Assembly (NCBI GenBank): GCA_026991065.1
Contig: JALXCG010000308.1
Span: 1-6,557 of the forward strand
Length of the DNA: 6,557 nucleotides
Direction: 5' to 3'
From: JALXCG01 sp026991065 [NCBI: Gemmatimonadota bacterium]
Lineage (GTDB): Bacteria; GCA-2686955
Of this stretch, positions 1-5,993 are shown piece by piece. Every line of letters starts with the position of its first letter. The stretch's first letter is position 1. Made by a program: the position numbers and the translations under genes. The notes under the pieces are model-generated. The model was not told where the DNA came from and ran no database searches. It was given only the letters and a program-made list of their open reading frames with translations.

Positions 1-2034
1 CTGCAAGCGCTGGCCACTCCTCCACCCGCACCTGTTGCGCCGCCGGCCCCGTCCATCAACGCAGCGCAGCGGGCTCGTTTCGCGGAATCGATCCGGGAAA
101 GCCATCGCCGCATTCGCGAAGCGCACCGCAGGTCGATATCCACGCCACGTCTAACCGCCTCGGGAGCGGAGCGTATCGTAGAATTGGAGCAGGAGGCTTT
201 CGATGTCCTCCACTACAGCATCGCGCTCACCATCGACCCCGACAACCCGACGGAGTACATCAACGGCCGCGTCGACGTGCAACTGGAACCGACCGGCCCC
301 AGCCTGGATAAGGTCGAATTGAACCTCGACGACCGGTTGACCGTCTCCAGAGTGCGTCGTGATACCGGCGATCAGACATTCGTGCAGGCGAGTGATGTTG
401 TCACGATCACGTTGGATCCCCCGCTCGGCCCGGGCGAGCAGACCTCGCTGCGCGTGATCTATGCCGGCTCGCCCAACGTAGACGACGGAGACGCGTTCGA
501 CATTGACCGTTCCCGCGCTTTCCCGGTGGTCTGGACCAATTGTGAACCGGAGGGATCTCGGGATTGGTGGCCATGCAAGGATCGCCCGGATGACAAGGCG
601 CCCGTGGACATCAGCATCACCATGGACGCCGACTATGTTGTCGCCTCCAACGGGCTGCTGAGCGGCATCACCGACAATGGTGACGGAACCGCAACAACTA
701 ACTGGGCAACCTCATATCCGCTTGCAACCTACTTGGTGGCGATCACGGCCACCGATTATGTGCTTTTCGAAAATAGCTATGAATTGCATGCGGGGGGAAC
801 GCTTCCGCTCACCTTCTACACTTACCCGGAGAATGAAGCCGACGCCCGGGAAGATGTAACCTCCCTTCCCGGAATGCTGGACATCTTCGAGACCGACTGG
901 CTCCCCTATCCCTTCGCCACCGAGAAGTATGGCCACATGGAGTACCCCTGGGGCGGCGCCATGGAGCACAGCACACTCACCAGTTACGGCACCGACCTGT
1001 ACACTGGGGATCACTATTTCGACTGGATCATGGCGCACGAGTTGGCGCACCAGTGGTGGGGTGACATGGTCACCTGCGGAACCTGGGCCGATATCTGGTT
1101 GAACGAAGGCTTCGCTACCTATGGTGAGGCGATCTGGACCGAGGGCATGGACGGTTATGACTCCTACCTGTACTACATGCAAACGCTGAAAAGCTCATCC
1201 TTCTCCGGCCCGATCTACGATCCCTACTACACCTTTAGCTCGACGGTCTACGACAAGGGCGCCTGGGTCCTGCACATGCTGCGCGGTATCGTTGGCCGGG
1301 AAACGCTCATGGAAATTCTCCAGACTTGGGGAACGCGCTACTCACAACAGTCCGCGGTAACCGCGGATTTCGTGGCAACCGCCTCGGAAGTCGCGGGTGA
1401 AGACCTGAGCTGGTTCTTTGATCCGTGGCTCTACGAAACCGGCCGCCCACGCTATGAGTATTCGACCAATCTCATCCCGGAACCGGGAGATTCGACCACG
1501 ATCGAGATGGAGTTGGAGCAGGTGCAGACCGGCTACTCGCCCTACCGAATGCCGATCACTTTTCGCCTGGTGACAAACACCGGCAGCTATGTAGACACCA
1601 CGGTGGTCAACGACACCGCATTTGAGCGTTACACCTTCCACGCCCCGGGGACGGTGATCGGCGTCGATCCGGATCCGGAGGGTTACATTCTGGCGACTTT
1701 CCGGAAGGTGCCGTGGGTTGGAATCGGTGGCGAGACTCCCGATGCCCCAATACGATCCACCCATTTGGGCAATCCGGCTCCCAATCCGTTCAACCCACGC
1801 ACTCTCATCCCGGTCGAGATGCAAAGCCAAGGTCATGCCGAGCTGCGCATCCATGATCTGGCCGGGCGCACGGTGCGCAAACTCTTCTCTGGAGACCTCA
1901 AGGCAGGCACAACCAGATTCACGTGGGACGGCACATCCGACCAGGGGACTCCGGTTCCGTCGGGAATCTACTTGGTTCGCCTCGAAACCGGCAACGCCGC
2001 CATTCAAACGCGCAAACTCATGCTCTTGAAGTAG
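1..2034 (+). CDS. Secreted M1-family zinc metallopeptidase with C-terminal FlgD-like/T9SS-type domain (5' truncated)
   Basis: The frame is open from base 1 to the TAG at 2032-2034 (677 codons), so the start, probably with a signal peptide, lies off the left edge. A TTG at 184 could open a shorter frame, but coding-like sequence continues upstream as a Pro/Ala-rich stretch and a basic helix. Numbered from base 1, the zinc site is HELAH at residues 346-350, with the third ligand Glu369 in WLNEG: exactly the HEXXH-X18-E spacing of M1 (gluzincin) aminopeptidases. The exopeptidase motif appears as GGAMEH (318-323), with His in place of the usual Asn of GAMEN. Tyr417 in 'YDKGAW' matches the transition-state tyrosine. 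Residues from about 588 to 677 form a FlgD-Ig/T9SS-like module (NPAPNPFNPRT, then a 'GIYLVRLE' strand and a basic 'RKLMLLK' end), which suggests export and possibly surface anchoring or sorting. The family removes N-terminal residues from peptides; the actual substrate is unknown. Family call is sure, exact specificity is not. Confidence 0.93.
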   Translation: MQALATPPPAPVAPPAPSINAAQRARFAESIRESHRRIREAHRRSISTPRLTASGAERIVELEQEAFDVLHYSIALTIDPDNPTEYINGRVDVQLEPTGPSLDKVELNLDDRLTVSRVRRDTGDQTFVQASDVVTITLDPPLGPGEQTSLRVIYAGSPNVDDGDAFDIDRSRAFPVVWTNCEPEGSRDWWPCKDRPDDKAPVDISITMDADYVVASNGLLSGITDNGDGTATTNWATSYPLATYLVAITATDYVLFENSYELHAGGTLPLTFYTYPENEADAREDVTSLPGMLDIFETDWLPYPFATEKYGHMEYPWGGAMEHSTLTSYGTDLYTGDHYFDWIMAHELAHQWWGDMVTCGTWADIWLNEGFATYGEAIWTEGMDGYDSYLYYMQTLKSSSFSGPIYDPYYTFSSTVYDKGAWVLHMLRGIVGRETLMEILQTWGTRYSQQSAVTADFVATASEVAGEDLSWFFDPWLYETGRPRYEYSTNLIPEPGDSTTIEMELEQVQTGYSPYRMPITFRLVTNTGSYVDTTVVNDTAFERYTFHAPGTVIGVDPDPEGYILATFRKVPWVGIGGETPDAPIRSTHLGNPAPNPFNPRTLIPVEMQSQGHAELRIHDLAGRTVRKLFSGDLKAGTTRFTWDGTSDQGTPVPSGIYLVRLETGNAAIQTRKLMLLK

Positions 2035-2039
2035 CCAGA

Positions 2040-2055
2040 GGCCGGCGCCACGGCC
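2040..2055. terminator. Weak hairpin between convergent stop codons
   Basis: GGCCG (2040-2044) and CGGCC (2051-2055) can pair around a 6-nt loop in the 23 bp between the peptidase TAG (2032-2034) and the miaA TGA (2058-2060). CCAG at 2035-2038 and CTGG at 2061-2064 could add an outer stem. There is no T-run on either strand, so it is at best a weak bidirectional terminator and could be chance in GC-rich DNA. Confidence 0.25.
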
Positions 2056-2057
2056 AG

Positions 2058-2987
2058 TCACTGGCGGGGAACGCGCTCCAGAAGCGATTCCAGCGCGCGT
2101 TCCCCAGCAGCGGCATCAACCTCGACAAAGTCCCCGAACTTGCGGAACCAGGTCATCTGCCGTTTGGCATAGCGGCGAGTTGCAATCTTGACCGCCTCGA
2201 TGCTCTCTGCCAGGGTCATTTCGCCTCGGAGATGCGCGCGTACTTGGTCATAGCCCAGGGTCGGCAGGCGCGAGAGCGCCTGCTCGCCCCAACGCGCCAC
2301 CAACCGCCGAGTCTCGTCGACCAACCCGGCGGCAAAAAACCCCTCCACCCGGCGGTCGATGCGCTCAACCAGGTCTTTGCGCTCGCGCACCAGCAGAAAG
2401 CGTGGCCCGGTGAGTTGCAGCGGCCGCGTCTGCAGAGAGCCACCGGCGGACGCCCCGATCGCAGCAAGCTCCAGGGCCCGCAGAACCCGGCGCGGATTGG
2501 CAAGGTCGATTCGCCGCGCGCTCTCCGGATCGCGCCGGCGCAACTCCTCCACCATTGACGCCAGCCCCCGCCGCTTCAGCCGCTCCTCCAGCAGCCGGCG
2601 CTGTTCGGGATCGGGTGGCTTCCGGTCGGAATCAAAACCAACCAATGCCGCCTGGAGATAGAGGCCGGATCCTCCCGTAACGACCGGCAATCGACCCGAC
2701 GCCCAGGACTCCCCAATCCACCTGCGGACATCCCGAGCGGCTTCGCCGGGTGTCCACGGTTGGTCCAGATCCCGGGAATCGATGCCATAGTGCGGCACCC
2801 GCGCCCGCTCAGCGGGACTCGGCTTGGCCGTGGCCAGATCCATGCCACGGTAGATCTGGCGTGAGTCGATCGAAACCACCGCGATCGGAATGCGCTCCGC
2901 CAGTTCCAGCACCAGCTGAGTTTTCCCTACCGCGGTCGGTCCCGCCAGCAACAGCGCCACCGGGGCGGCAGTGACTTCGGATGCCAT
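2058..2987 (-). CDS. miaA: tRNA dimethylallyltransferase MiaA
   Basis: The 309-residue product is full length for the family. MiaA transfers a dimethylallyl group from DMAPP to N6 of A37 in tRNAs reading UNN codons, the first step toward (ms2)i6A, in the cytoplasm. Visible signatures are the P-loop GPTAVGKT (16-23), the catalytic-region 'SIDSRQIYRGMDLATAKPS' (39-57) with Asp41, VTGGSGLYLQA (103-113), a 'DPESARRIDLANPRRVLRALEL' type segment in the middle, and the C-terminal TRRYAKRQMTWFRK (270-283). No key residue is missing. The ATG at 2985-2987 gives a standard N-terminus; the best Shine-Dalgarno, AAAGGG at 3001-3006, sits 13 nt away, a little far. The start lies 24 bp after the mutL stop on the same strand with no promoter visible between, so it is probably co-transcribed with mutL, as in E. 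coli mutL-miaA. No hfq follows; the next gene is the convergent peptidase. Confidence 0.96.
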   Translation of the reverse strand: MASEVTAAPVALLLAGPTAVGKTQLVLELAERIPIAVVSIDSRQIYRGMDLATAKPSPAERARVPHYGIDSRDLDQPWTPGEAARDVRRWIGESWASGRLPVVTGGSGLYLQAALVGFDSDRKPPDPEQRRLLEERLKRRGLASMVEELRRRDPESARRIDLANPRRVLRALELAAIGASAGGSLQTRPLQLTGPRFLLVRERKDLVERIDRRVEGFFAAGLVDETRRLVARWGEQALSRLPTLGYDQVRAHLRGEMTLAESIEAVKIATRRYAKRQMTWFRKFGDFVEVDAAAGERALESLLERVPRQ

Positions 2988-3011
2988 CGGTTCTATGCCG
3001 CCCTTTCAGGC

Positions 3012-5006
3012 CTAAACGCGCCCAAAACGGCGCTCGATCTCCGCCAAACCGATCCGAACGACCGTAGGCCGTCCATGGGGACAGTAGAAAGGCTGTTTGG
3101 TGGCAAAAACCTGATTGACCAACTGCGCCATCTCCTGCTCATTCAGCGGATCGCCGGCCTTGACCGCTGCCTTGCAGGCGAAAGTCGCGGCGACCCGCTC
3201 GATTCCCAGCAAACGCCCATCCCCCGTCTCCGCCAGTTCACCCAGAAGATGGCGAAATACCTGCCCGGCACGAGCATCGCGTCCAACTGCCGGCACGGCA
3301 ACCAGCGCGACTCTCTGGGAACCGCGCCGCTCTATTTCGTAACCGACGCGGGCGATCGCCTCCGCGTAGGACTCCAATACTTCATCCTCTTCCGGCGCAA
3401 GATCCAGCTCGACGGGAAAAAGCAGCCGCTGAGCCGGAACCGCTCCGGCGAGAATCGATGCCATCGTCTCTTCGAAAAGCACACGCTCATGCGCCGTGTG
3501 CTGGTCGACCATCACCAGGTCACCCTTGAGTGGGGTAAAAATGTAGGTGCGTGCGAACTGCCAACAGGAAGGCATTCCCAGGGGGGGCATCTCGCTGGGC
3601 GGCCCTGTCGCCACAAGTCGGCTCCCCGCAGAGCGCTCTCCAACCTGCGCCGCCATGGCCGCGCGCATTGCGGCCGCGCGTTCGGCAATGCCACCGCTCT
3701 CTGGATCGGCGGCTTCCGTTGCGCCGCTTTCCCAGTTGATCTCAGCCTGCGGGGGCAGATCGGTGGCCTGGTCCGGTGTCCCGCCGGAAGGCCCTGGAGT
3801 CGACTCAGAAGGAAGACCGGGAGCTGGGCTCCCCCCGGAGGAGCCTGGCGGACGCTCACGCACAATCGACAAGGTGTGCCAGGTCGGGGTCACCCCCGCG
3901 GATCGCAACATCTCGGACAGCGCGTGGCGCAGCGCGCGAACAGCCTCCTTCGGCTCACGGAAACGGATCTCCGCCTTGGCCGGGTGGATGTTGACATCCA
4001 CCCGCGCCGGGTCGACTTCGATCATCAGCACATAAACCGGGTACTGCCCCGCTTTCAGATGATCCCGATAAAGAGCGTAAACCGCACCGCTCAACCCCCG
4101 GTCCTGAATCGGGCGCTGATTGACAAAGAACGTCTGCTGATTTCGGGATGCACGAAAAGTTTGCGGCATCCCGGCCATTCCCCGAATGCGAAAGCCATTT
4201 TCCTCGTAGTCGATCGTCGCCATTCCGGCCGCCAACTCTTTCCCCACAACGGCCTGAATCCGCTCCTCGAGACTCTCCACGGCGGGAAAGTGCAACCGCC
4301 GGCGGCCGTCGACCGAATAGCTCAAGGCTACCGTCGGGTTGACCAGGGCCACCTTCGTCACAACTTCGGTGCAATGGCGGACCTCCGCCTGGGCACTGCG
4401 CAGAAAGCGGCGCCGCGCGGGAACATTGAAGAAGAGGTCTCGCACCTGGACAACGGTTCCCTCCGGGGCGCCGGTTTCGGTCACCTCCGGTGGCTTCCCA
4501 CCGACAACAACCACCTTGGTAGCCACCGGATCACCCTGCAAACGGGTCAGAATCTGAAAGTGCGACACCGCGGCTACACTGGGCAACGCCTCGCCCCGAA
4601 ACCCCATCGTGGTAATTGCGTCAAGATCACTGGCGGCACTGATCTTGGAGGTTGCGTGCCGGCGCAATGCCACAACTGCATCGGCGGCGGACATGCCACA
4701 GCCATTGTCGCGCACCGCGATGAGCTTCTTCCCGCCCTGCTCCACCCGCACTTCGATCCGCGTCGCACCGGCGTCGAGTGCGTTTTCCAGCAACTCCTTG
4801 ACAACCGAGGCGGGCCGTTCGGCAACTTCACCAGCGGCGATGCGATTGGCCAGTTCTTCAGGCAGAACTCGAATGCGGCGTTCAGGGGGGCGTTGAGTGG
4901 AAATGTGAACTCCTCCTAGTTGCGGTCGGCCACAACGCGGCAGCAAGGAAGCCTCGCGAGGCTTCCATTCTGGAGCCTGCCCGGAATCCAGGTCAACCCA
5001 CCACAT
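3012..5006 (-). CDS. mutL: DNA mismatch repair protein MutL, endonuclease-type
   Basis: MutL is the ATP-driven matchmaker of mismatch repair. Coordinates give the longest ATG form (664 aa); a second start, ATT at 4902-4904 (630 aa), has the better ribosome site, and its numbering is used here. The N-terminal GHKL ATPase shows LPEELANRIAAGEV (14-27), ELLENALDAG (37-46), DNGCGM (66-71) and GFRGEAL (101-107). A Pro/Ser/Gly-rich linker follows (about 350-440). The C-terminal domain has DQHTAHERVLFE (467-478), which fits the DQHA-X2-E-X4-E endonuclease motif except Thr for Ala, then ACK (576-578), CPHGRP (608-613) and the final FGR (627-629). QRLLFP (492-497) fits the QxxLxP sliding-clamp motif. 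This set marks a nicking MutL as in bacteria without MutH; the actual absence of mutH cannot be seen here. E. coli MutL is 615 aa, closer to the short form. The ATG start has only a GGAGG (5018-5022) at 11 nt, and the extra 34 residues look unlike MutL. Confidence 0.97.
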   Translation of the reverse strand: MWWVDLDSGQAPEWKPREASLLPRCGRPQLGGVHISTQRPPERRIRVLPEELANRIAAGEVAERPASVVKELLENALDAGATRIEVRVEQGGKKLIAVRDNGCGMSAADAVVALRRHATSKISAASDLDAITTMGFRGEALPSVAAVSHFQILTRLQGDPVATKVVVVGGKPPEVTETGAPEGTVVQVRDLFFNVPARRRFLRSAQAEVRHCTEVVTKVALVNPTVALSYSVDGRRRLHFPAVESLEERIQAVVGKELAAGMATIDYEENGFRIRGMAGMPQTFRASRNQQTFFVNQRPIQDRGLSGAVYALYRDHLKAGQYPVYVLMIEVDPARVDVNIHPAKAEIRFREPKEAVRALRHALSEMLRSAGVTPTWHTLSIVRERPPGSSGGSPAPGLPSESTPGPSGGTPDQATDLPPQAEINWESGATEAADPESGGIAERAAAMRAAMAAQVGERSAGSRLVATGPPSEMPPLGMPSCWQFARTYIFTPLKGDLVMVDQHTAHERVLFEETMASILAGAVPAQRLLFPVELDLAPEEDEVLESYAEAIARVGYEIERRGSQRVALVAVPAVGRDARAGQVFRHLLGELAETGDGRLLGIERVAATFACKAAVKAGDPLNEQEMAQLVNQVFATKQPFYCPHGRPTVVRIGLAEIERRFGRV
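4902..4917 (-). promoter_or_regulatory. Strong Shine-Dalgarno plus candidate ATT start of mutL
   Basis: On the minus strand AGGAGGA (4917-4911) precedes an in-frame ATT (4904-4902); counted from AGGAGG the spacer is 7 nt, which is optimal. Translation from this codon would give (M)STQRPPERRIRVLPEEL, a normal-length MutL N-terminus. No ATG, GTG or TTG occurs in frame between this Shine-Dalgarno and the conserved IRVLPEEL block. AUU starts are known (infC, where they serve autoregulation), so the site may be a real rare start, or an ATG changed by mutation or sequencing error. The alternative is that the gene starts at the ATG at 5004-5006 and the Shine-Dalgarno match is coincidental. Confidence 0.5.
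4947..4966. repeat. 20-bp perfect palindrome in the mutL 5' region
   Basis: The sequence from 4947 to 4966 (GGAAGCCTCGCGAGGCTTCC) equals its own reverse complement over all 20 bases. As RNA it can fold into an 8-bp stem with a CGCG loop. It lies 29 bp upstream of the strong mutL Shine-Dalgarno, either in the leader (if translation starts at 4904) or inside the first codons (if it starts at 5006). No T-run follows on either strand. It may be an operator, a leader hairpin or one copy of a dispersed palindromic repeat; the window holds no second copy. Confidence 0.6.
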
Positions 5007-5027
5007 GATTCCGCGATCCTCCGCCCA

Positions 5028-5033
5028 ATTTTA
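5028..5033 (-). promoter_or_regulatory. Candidate -10 element for mutL-miaA
   Basis: On the minus strand TAAAAT lies here, five of six bases matching TATAAT, in an AT-rich pocket directly upstream of mutL. No good -35 is seen at the usual spacing. A transcript from here would begin near 5021, so the GGAGG of the ATG start would sit at its very 5' end, whereas the ATT start would have a leader of about 115 nt that contains the palindrome. Confidence 0.35.
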
Positions 5034-5117
5034 CAATCCCGCTCCAGCGCATCGGTTCTGGTTCTTCTCGACCGCCGGCAAGGCGTCGGATGTCGGGCTG
5101 CAAGGGACTTGCGACCG

Positions 5118-5133
5118 GCGTATCTTGATACGC
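5118..5133. promoter_or_regulatory. Dyad GCGTATC-TT-GATACGC, candidate operator
   Basis: Two perfect 7-bp inverted arms are separated by 2 bp, the shape of a site bound by a dimeric helix-turn-helix regulator. It lies between the mutL start and the + strand promoter at 5207, so one protein bound here could affect both directions. No regulator gene is visible in the window. The arms could also form a hairpin only with a larger loop, so a DNA role fits better than an RNA role. Confidence 0.4.
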
Positions 5134-5206
5134 TGAAAGAAGCCTGGCCCACCGGCCGACAACGCGGAAAGGACCCTGATGATGGATCGAGGCGGGAGAA
5201 GCAACA

Positions 5207-5235
5207 TTGACAGACCCGGCCAAGACCCCTAAAGT
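5207..5235 (+). promoter_or_regulatory. Sigma70-type promoter TTGACA-N17-TAAAGT
   Basis: TTGACA at 5207-5212 is a perfect -35 consensus. After exactly 17 bp comes TAAAGT at 5230-5235, which matches four of six bases of TATAAT. Transcription would start near 5242 and run toward the Arg-rich gene at 5991, leaving a leader of about 750 nt, or express an RNA or short ORF of its own. Confidence 0.5.
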
Positions 5236-5253
5236 TGAAGGATTCGAGAAGCA

Positions 5254-5278
5254 TGTCGTATGGATATGCCAAACGACA
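5254..5278 (+). other. Hairpin just downstream of the predicted transcription start
   Basis: TGTCGT-A-TGG (5254-5263) pairs with CCA-A-ACGACA (5269-5278): nine base pairs with one A-A mismatch and a 5-nt loop. It begins about 12 nt after the predicted start of the 5207-5235 promoter, so it would lie in the 5' end of the RNA. A DNA operator is the alternative. Confidence 0.4.
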
Positions 5279-5297
5279 CGGGACCGGAACGATCCCG

Positions 5298-5320
5298 CCG
5301 GGGTTTAACAGAAACTCCGG
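5298..5320 (+). other. Nine-base-pair hairpin in the putative leader
   Basis: CCGGGGTTT (5298-5306) pairs with AAACTCCGG (5312-5320) through nine pairs, one of them G-U, around the 5-nt loop AACAG. No T-run follows, so it is not a standard intrinsic terminator. It is the second stem after the promoter at 5207-5235, and it overlaps the end of a 24-codon ORF (5253-5327). Confidence 0.45.
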
Positions 5321-5370
5321 GACATGAACCACTAAGAAGGAGCAGAGCCTGCAGGCAGCGCGTGCGAGAC

Positions 5371-5385
5371 AAAGCTCTCAGCTTT
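5371..5385 (+). other. Short hairpin AAAGCT-CTC-AGCTTT
   Basis: Two perfect 6-nt arms surround a 3-nt loop. A separate 10-bp palindrome, GCCTGCAGGC, lies just upstream at 5347-5356. Both are short enough to be chance but add to the density of dyads in this non-coding stretch. Confidence 0.25.
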
Positions 5386-5487
5386 CTCGCCGCCGCATGG
5401 ACCTCGGGCAGATCGGACACAGGCGCACCGGCCATCCACGCATGAGCCCAGACTACTCTTTCCCGCCCTCCAATGTCGAAAATGAAC

Positions 5488-5505
5488 GGTATGCGGAAAC
5501 ATACC
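5488..5505 (+). other. Hairpin GGTATG-CGGAAA-CATACC
   Basis: Two perfect 6-nt arms enclose CGGAAA, which contains GGAA, a GNRA-type tetraloop, if the flanking C and A face each other as a mismatch. The tetraloop is a hint of RNA rather than DNA function, but a single small stem is weak evidence. Confidence 0.3.
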
Positions 5506-5934
5506 ACCACCACGGCACAACGCCTCTTCCGCGCCATGATACGGCGGTCGACGTCTTTGTCGTGCTTGGGCCGGGGAGATTCCCGTCACGGCAAGATCAG
5601 GCCAGGAGCCTGTCGCACATTGCCTTTCGAGCCCCGTATTCGGGCCGGCTTCGAGATCAGGGCGCTGAGTCCACGGGAGGGCTGATTGCCTTTCAAGAGC
5701 TTGGCAACGCAGAGATCGGAGCAGGGACGAGTCGCGGGCGACGTGCAGACAATGCGCGACAAACTCCCAGGGTCACCCCGCTGATGGCGAAAAGCAGCAG
5801 CGGAGTTTCGTCCTCCAGCAGTCGCAAGATGCGCTCACTGATGGCGACGACCCCACATTCCGGATCCCGCTCATGCCTGCCAACGCAGCGGCACAACAGC
5901 CGCGAGTCCAATCTCCCCAATGCTCTCGCTCCCA

Positions 5935-5976
5935 GGCGCCTGCAGAGGCGCCGCCAACAAGTCACAGACCAGTGAC
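5935..5976 (+). promoter_or_regulatory. Two hairpins directly before the Arg-rich gene's ribosome site
   Basis: GGCGCC (5935-5940) can pair with GGCGCC (5947-5952) around TGCAGA, and GTCAC (5961-5965) with GTGAC (5972-5976) around six bases. The second stem ends three bases before the GAGGA Shine-Dalgarno (5979-5983). They could modulate translation. GC-rich short stems are common by chance. Confidence 0.3.
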
Positions 5977-5978
5977 GC

Positions 5979-5993
5979 GAGGATGAATTCGTG
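5979..5993 (+). promoter_or_regulatory. Ribosome binding site deciding the GTG start at 5991
   Basis: GAGGA (5979-5983) is followed after 7 nt by GTG (5991-5993). It is the first possible start in the frame after the TGA at 5973-5975, and no ATG exists in this frame in the rest of the window, so the site fixes the start. Confidence 0.65.

Larger units (their letters stand above)
5007..5990. other. Long non-coding or unrecognised region between divergent mutL and the Arg-rich gene
   Basis: I see no convincing protein gene in these 984 bases. Several frames are open (for example + 5397-5975, - 5229-5537 and - 5693-5965), but they lack a good ribosome site, a recognisable domain or consistent composition. 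The stretch contains the candidate mutL -10, a 16-bp dyad (5118-5133), a good + strand promoter (5207-5235) and at least four hairpins (5254-5278, 5298-5320, 5371-5385, 5488-5505), plus two next to the following start codon. I did not recognise tRNA, RNase P RNA, tmRNA, a cobalamin riboswitch or group II intron domain V. It could be a long regulated leader, an unknown small RNA, or decayed coding sequence. Confidence 0.6.

Noticed and set aside
184-186. TTG at 184 as the true start of the M1 peptidase
   Set aside because: The frame is open to base 1 and the upstream codons encode a Pro/Ala linker and basic helix expected after a signal peptide. There is no well-spaced ribosome site, so the gene is truncated by the window.
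3075-4919. A 614-codon open frame on the + strand opposite mutL
   Set aside because: It is fully antisense to a clear, motif-complete mutL. Long antisense frames are common in GC-rich genes, and the translation has no recognisable domain.
5229-5537. Minus-strand frame containing FDIGGRERVVWAHAWM and PVSDLPEV, loosely like the end of a lasso-peptide B2 (transglutaminase-like) protease
   Set aside because: The likeness covers only about 25 residues. The conserved upstream cysteine region and the expected C-terminus are absent, a stop lies shortly upstream, and no lasso synthetase or precursor is visible. A profile search (lasso B2/Transglut_core3) hitting this frame would revive it as a pseudogene remnant.
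5693-5965. Minus-strand 90-codon frame with a plausible-looking hydrophobic stretch (LLLFAISGVTLGVC)
   Set aside because: It has no ribosome site, no family I recognise and a likely chance origin in GC-rich DNA. A faint similarity to the ATP-binding region of asparagine synthetases lacks the SGGxDS motif.
5397-5975. Plus-strand 192-codon frame as an independent gene
   Set aside because: There is no Shine-Dalgarno before its ATGs (5397, 5442), the residue mix is erratic and no domain is seen. I keep it only as part of the in-frame TGA observation.
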